Shown: positions 23,832 to 26,166 of the stretch, one piece after another
Numbering within the stretch: the stretch's first letter is position 1
How the letters are laid out: each line of letters opens with the position of its first letter
Assembly (NCBI GenBank): GCA_009774375.1
Contig: VSNO01000050.1
Location: forward strand, 1-26,166
Source of the DNA: Lachnospiraceae bacterium
GTDB lineage: Bacteria > Bacillota > Clostridia > Lachnospirales > Lachnospiraceae
Direction: 5' to 3'
Length of the DNA: 26,166 nt
Notes under the pieces: model-generated
Told to the model about the DNA's origin: nothing
The model's input: only the letters and a program-made list of their open reading frames with translations
Database searches by the model: none
Translations under genes and position numbers: made by a program

Positions 23832-25471
23832 GTCGAGTAGACATATCCCTTACAGGATATGCCCCTCACAGAACCCGGCGTGCGGCTTTCCCGCACCGGG
23901 CTCCTTACAAAACTAATTATTCAACATTTGTCACATATACACTCACATAAATTCGCGGGACTGCTAACGGGTAGACCTTTAGCATCTCGTTGAATCCCTC
24001 CCAGCTATAGCTCTTTTTCTGACTTCTTTGGTTCAGCCATTTATTCAGGCTCTTCATTGTCTGATATCTAAAATTGCTCATACTCTGGTAATTGTCTGTT
24101 ATTCCATAGTAATGGTAATACCCAACAAGTATCTGGTTTAACTTCTTTGTTATCTCTTTTATTGGAAGTGTTCTCATTTCCTTTATCTTCTGGGAAACCT
24201 CTTTGCATTTCTTTGCAAATTTCTTCCTGCTGGTTTTCCTCTTCACCCGGAATTTACCGTTCCTCCCCTGGGAACAGTAATGGGTAAACCCCAGAAATGT
24301 GAATGTTCCGGGTTTTCTTCCCTCTTTTCCACATCTTTCCTGTGCATATCTCCCAAACTCTATGAGACTGCTCTTGTTTTCTTCCAGGGTCATTCCAAAG
24401 TGCTCCATTCTACGTTTCAGATGTTCATAAAACACTTCTGCTTCCTGTTTGTATTCAAAACAGACTACAAAATCATCTGCATATACAATTAGTCCGCTGT
24501 ATCCCCTTAGTTTTGGCTGTATGCACTCCTTAAACCACCACACCAGTACATAGTGCATGTATATATTTGCTATCACTGGTGAGCAGACCGAGCCCTGGCC
24601 TGAACCTTCCTGCGTCTCCTCATATCTGTAATCCTCTATGATTCCTGCCTTCAGCATGCGCCTTATTAGCCTTATTATGTTGGGGTCTTTTATGCGTGAT
24701 TCTATGAACTTCACTGCCCATTCATGGTCTATATGGTCAAAAAATCCTTTGATATCTGCATCTAATACATAGTTCGTCGACCGCTTTTCCAGCATCACAT
24801 TTAATTTCTGTATTGCCTTATGGCAGCCCCTGCCCGGCCGGAATCCCATCATCTCATCGTAGAAATGTGGTTCAAACACTGCTTCGAGTATTCTTCTGAG
24901 TGCTTCCTGTACCAGTTTGTCTTCATAACAGTATATGCTTAGTGGTCTGGTTTTCCCGTTTTCCTTGGGTATCTCCACCCTCCTTGCCGGCTGTGGCCTG
25001 TATAATTTCTTTTTCAGCCTTTCCACTAATTTCTCCAGATTTTCTTCTAAGTTCCGGCTGTATTCCTCTTTATTCATTCCATCAATTCCTACCGCTTTGG
25101 AACCGTCCATTTTTTCGTGACAGTCTTTTAACATCTCTTTGTTAATTAGATGTCCGATTGACGTGAATACCATGTCTGGGTTTTCCTGTGACATTTGTGA
25201 TATTCTCTCCAATTTCGTTTCCATTGCTCCTCCTATCTCTGGGTATAGTCAATGTTTCCTCTTTGATATTGTTCTGCATAGCAGGAGGTTTGAGGTGTAC
25301 CTCCCTTTCCGCTTCCCTCTGGCGGCATTACCCGCCTTCTTCGGTACTATCGGGCTATCCGACTGCCTGTGGCCCTTGTGCATTCCTTCTTTTGTTGTCC
25401 TGCATACCACTTATACATTACTGATGCCCCCGCATCTGATATGGAGGCCACAGGCTCTCCCCAGTTCGCAC
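23832..25471 (-). mobile_element. Group II intron
   Basis: About 1.64 kb. The 5' end is GTGCG at 25471-25467 (consensus GUGYG). Domain I-like pairing GCCTGTGGCC / GGGCCACAGGC follows. Near the 3' end domain V reads GAGCCCGG ... GAAA ... CCGGGTTC, and domain VI is a stem with CATATCC/GGATATG and a bulged A in CTACTC, ending at about 23832 with AC. Domain IV carries the reverse transcriptase. Both ends and the enzyme look intact, so it may be active. Exact boundaries could shift by a base. Confidence 0.8.
23917..25224 (-). CDS. ltrA: Group II intron reverse transcriptase/maturase
   Basis: 435 residues. GGAGGAG lies just upstream of ATG 25224. The RT domain contains GIDGMNKEEY (about 48-57), GKTRPLSIYCYEDKLVQEAL, GFRPGRGCHKAI, the SGQGSVCSPVIANIYMHYVL block and the catalytic YADD. 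A maturase (domain X) region follows (FLGFTHY ... RKTSRKKF, LNQILVGYYHYYGI). There is no HNH endonuclease after it, so mobility would use the endonuclease-independent route known for several bacterial classes. No frameshifts are seen. The C-terminus ends in the intron a little before domain V. Confidence 0.9.
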   Translation of the reverse strand: METKLERISQMSQENPDMVFTSIGHLINKEMLKDCHEKMDGSKAVGIDGMNKEEYSRNLEENLEKLVERLKKKLYRPQPARRVEIPKENGKTRPLSIYCYEDKLVQEALRRILEAVFEPHFYDEMMGFRPGRGCHKAIQKLNVMLEKRSTNYVLDADIKGFFDHIDHEWAVKFIESRIKDPNIIRLIRRMLKAGIIEDYRYEETQEGSGQGSVCSPVIANIYMHYVLVWWFKECIQPKLRGYSGLIVYADDFVVCFEYKQEAEVFYEHLKRRMEHFGMTLEENKSSLIEFGRYAQERCGKEGRKPGTFTFLGFTHYCSQGRNGKFRVKRKTSRKKFAKKCKEVSQKIKEMRTLPIKEITKKLNQILVGYYHYYGITDNYQSMSNFRYQTMKSLNKWLNQRSQKKSYSWEGFNEMLKVYPLAVPRIYVSVYVTNVE

Positions 25472-25510
25472 AGTGTCATTGTATAAAAACATGTTAATAA
25501 AAAGGAAAGA

Positions 25511-25933
25511 ATGAATATGATCGATCTACAGGACAAAAACTACTGCCCTGCCATTGAAGAAATAGGAGAATATGTCCAGAATCCTGTCTTCATGCAGTTT
25601 TGCACAGAGATCAGGAACACCTATCAGTGCAGCGGGAAAACAGAATACAGTTCCTGCAGTTGGGAAAAGGGCTGGAACGTCAAATTCAAAAAGGCCGGAA
25701 AGTCATTATGTACCATCTATCCAAGAGAAGGTTCTATCACCGTATTGGTCGTTGTCGGGAACAAAGAGAAACCGCTTGTTGAAGCGATCCTGCCAGACTG
25801 CACGGTCGAGATGCAGAATATTTACCATCAGACACAGGAGGGAAACGGACAAAGGTGGCTGATGGTTGATCTGGCGGATCGAGATGATCTGTATGATGAT
25901 GTGCTGCGTTTTATCGGGATCCGCAGAACATGA
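25511..25933 (+). CDS. DUF3788 family protein
   Basis: 140 residues, full length for the family. Features typical of DUF3788: SCSWEKGWNVKFKKAGKSLC, TIYPREGSITVLVVVGNKE and the C-terminal GQRWLMVDLADRDDLYDDVL. Start ATG 25511 follows AAAAAGGA. The function of the family is unknown; no catalytic residues are apparent. The group II intron ends only 39 bp upstream on the opposite strand and may have displaced part of the promoter. A terminator-like hairpin follows at about 26035. Confidence 0.75.
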   Translation: MNMIDLQDKNYCPAIEEIGEYVQNPVFMQFCTEIRNTYQCSGKTEYSSCSWEKGWNVKFKKAGKSLCTIYPREGSITVLVVVGNKEKPLVEAILPDCTVEMQNIYHQTQEGNGQRWLMVDLADRDDLYDDVLRFIGIRRT

Positions 25934-26034
25934 AATTGTCACAAAACCTCGCCGTCATCTGGAAGGCTCCGGCATCTTTCGAAAGACCGGTTCGTCGGAA
26001 TACCCTGGCTGATGCCTAGCCCCCTCTGCGCTCA

Positions 26035-26074
26035 AAAATCATAAAATCTCCTGCCGGGATTTCTGATTTTTTTC
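26035..26074 (+). terminator. Probable terminator or leader hairpin
   Basis: AAATCA-TAAAATC and GATTTC-TGATTT pair around a short GC loop, followed by a T-run. It would end the DUF3788 transcript, or act within the leader of the next gene. Confidence 0.5.
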
Positions 26075-26148
26075 ACTATTTTTTGCACGAACATCCCCCA
26101 CGGCAGGATTAAAGATTGTGTAAAATCCTTTCAAAAATCCAACACGGA

Positions 26149-26166
26149 AAGGAGATAATAAATGGC
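26149..26166 (+). CDS. Start of the next gene, cut by the window edge
   Basis: AAAGGAG at 26149-26155 is followed by ATG at 26162-26164 and GC. Only the start codon and two bases are visible, so the product cannot be told. The position and ribosome binding site are convincing. Confidence 0.5.

Noticed and set aside
1..26166. CRISPR array, tRNA, rRNA or phage attachment site
   Set aside because: No regularly spaced repeats, cloverleaf-like sequences, rRNA motifs or integrase gene were found by eye.

Overview
The window looks like a chromosomal accessory stretch from a gut-type Clostridia, most likely Lachnospiraceae. The inference rests on the gene families present: GPH sugar symporter, intracellular GH3/GH78 enzymes, a DUF5605-type glycosidase, an RsiV-like anti-sigma factor, DUF3788, AAA-ATPase_like/PD-(D/E)XK genes, a group II intron, and strong AGGAGG ribosome binding sites. 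No rRNA, tRNA or CRISPR array was seen.

Layout. 1-2184: a 3' gene end, a TetR regulator divergent from a small membrane protein, a 69-aa soluble protein and a MarR regulator. 2215-3594: a family 2 glycosyltransferase whose C-terminus is a MarR-like winged helix, in an apparent operon with the MarR gene. 3731-6585: a decayed copy of an AAA-ATPase/PD-(D/E)XK gene, a VapBC-like toxin-antitoxin pair with a frameshifted toxin, an AraC C-terminal relic, and an intact AAA-ATPase/PD-(D/E)XK gene. 6876-19157: a plant-glycoside (probably rhamnoside) utilisation region, mostly on the minus strand and heavily decayed. It holds a GPH symporter with an internal deletion, an intact tannase-like hydrolase with a PKD-like domain, a GH3 remnant fused by deletion to a GH78 alpha-L-rhamnosidase, a second GH3 with two single-base frameshifts, a stub of a third GH3, two MATE stubs around a TetR gene, a DUF5605-type glycosidase preceded by a 47-aa ORF, and a divergent LacI regulator. 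20667-21381: an acetyltransferase/small-protein pair. 21507-23692: a zinc-ribbon remnant and an ECF sigma / RsiV-like anti-sigma / lipoprotein operon. 23832-25471: a group II intron with an intact reverse transcriptase. 25511-26166: a DUF3788 gene and a possibly structured leader of the next gene.

The main unifying signal is a promoter architecture found three times (near 12401, 15557 and 17392). Each copy has an extended -10 (TGNTATACTGAG on the minus strand) and, at exactly the same 44-bp offset, a 20-bp upstream element CAAATYCRGATACAMRTTCG. The first two head the GPH-hydrolase-GH3/GH78 operon and the GH3 gene; the third heads a GH3 stub. This suggests one activator once controlled all three units. 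Much of the regulon has since been damaged by deletions, so what remains may be a collapsing catabolic locus with one clearly intact enzyme (the tannase-like hydrolase) and a separately regulated intact glycosidase. Four genes share the same lesion, one missing base in a short homopolymer, which could be real decay or sequencing error.
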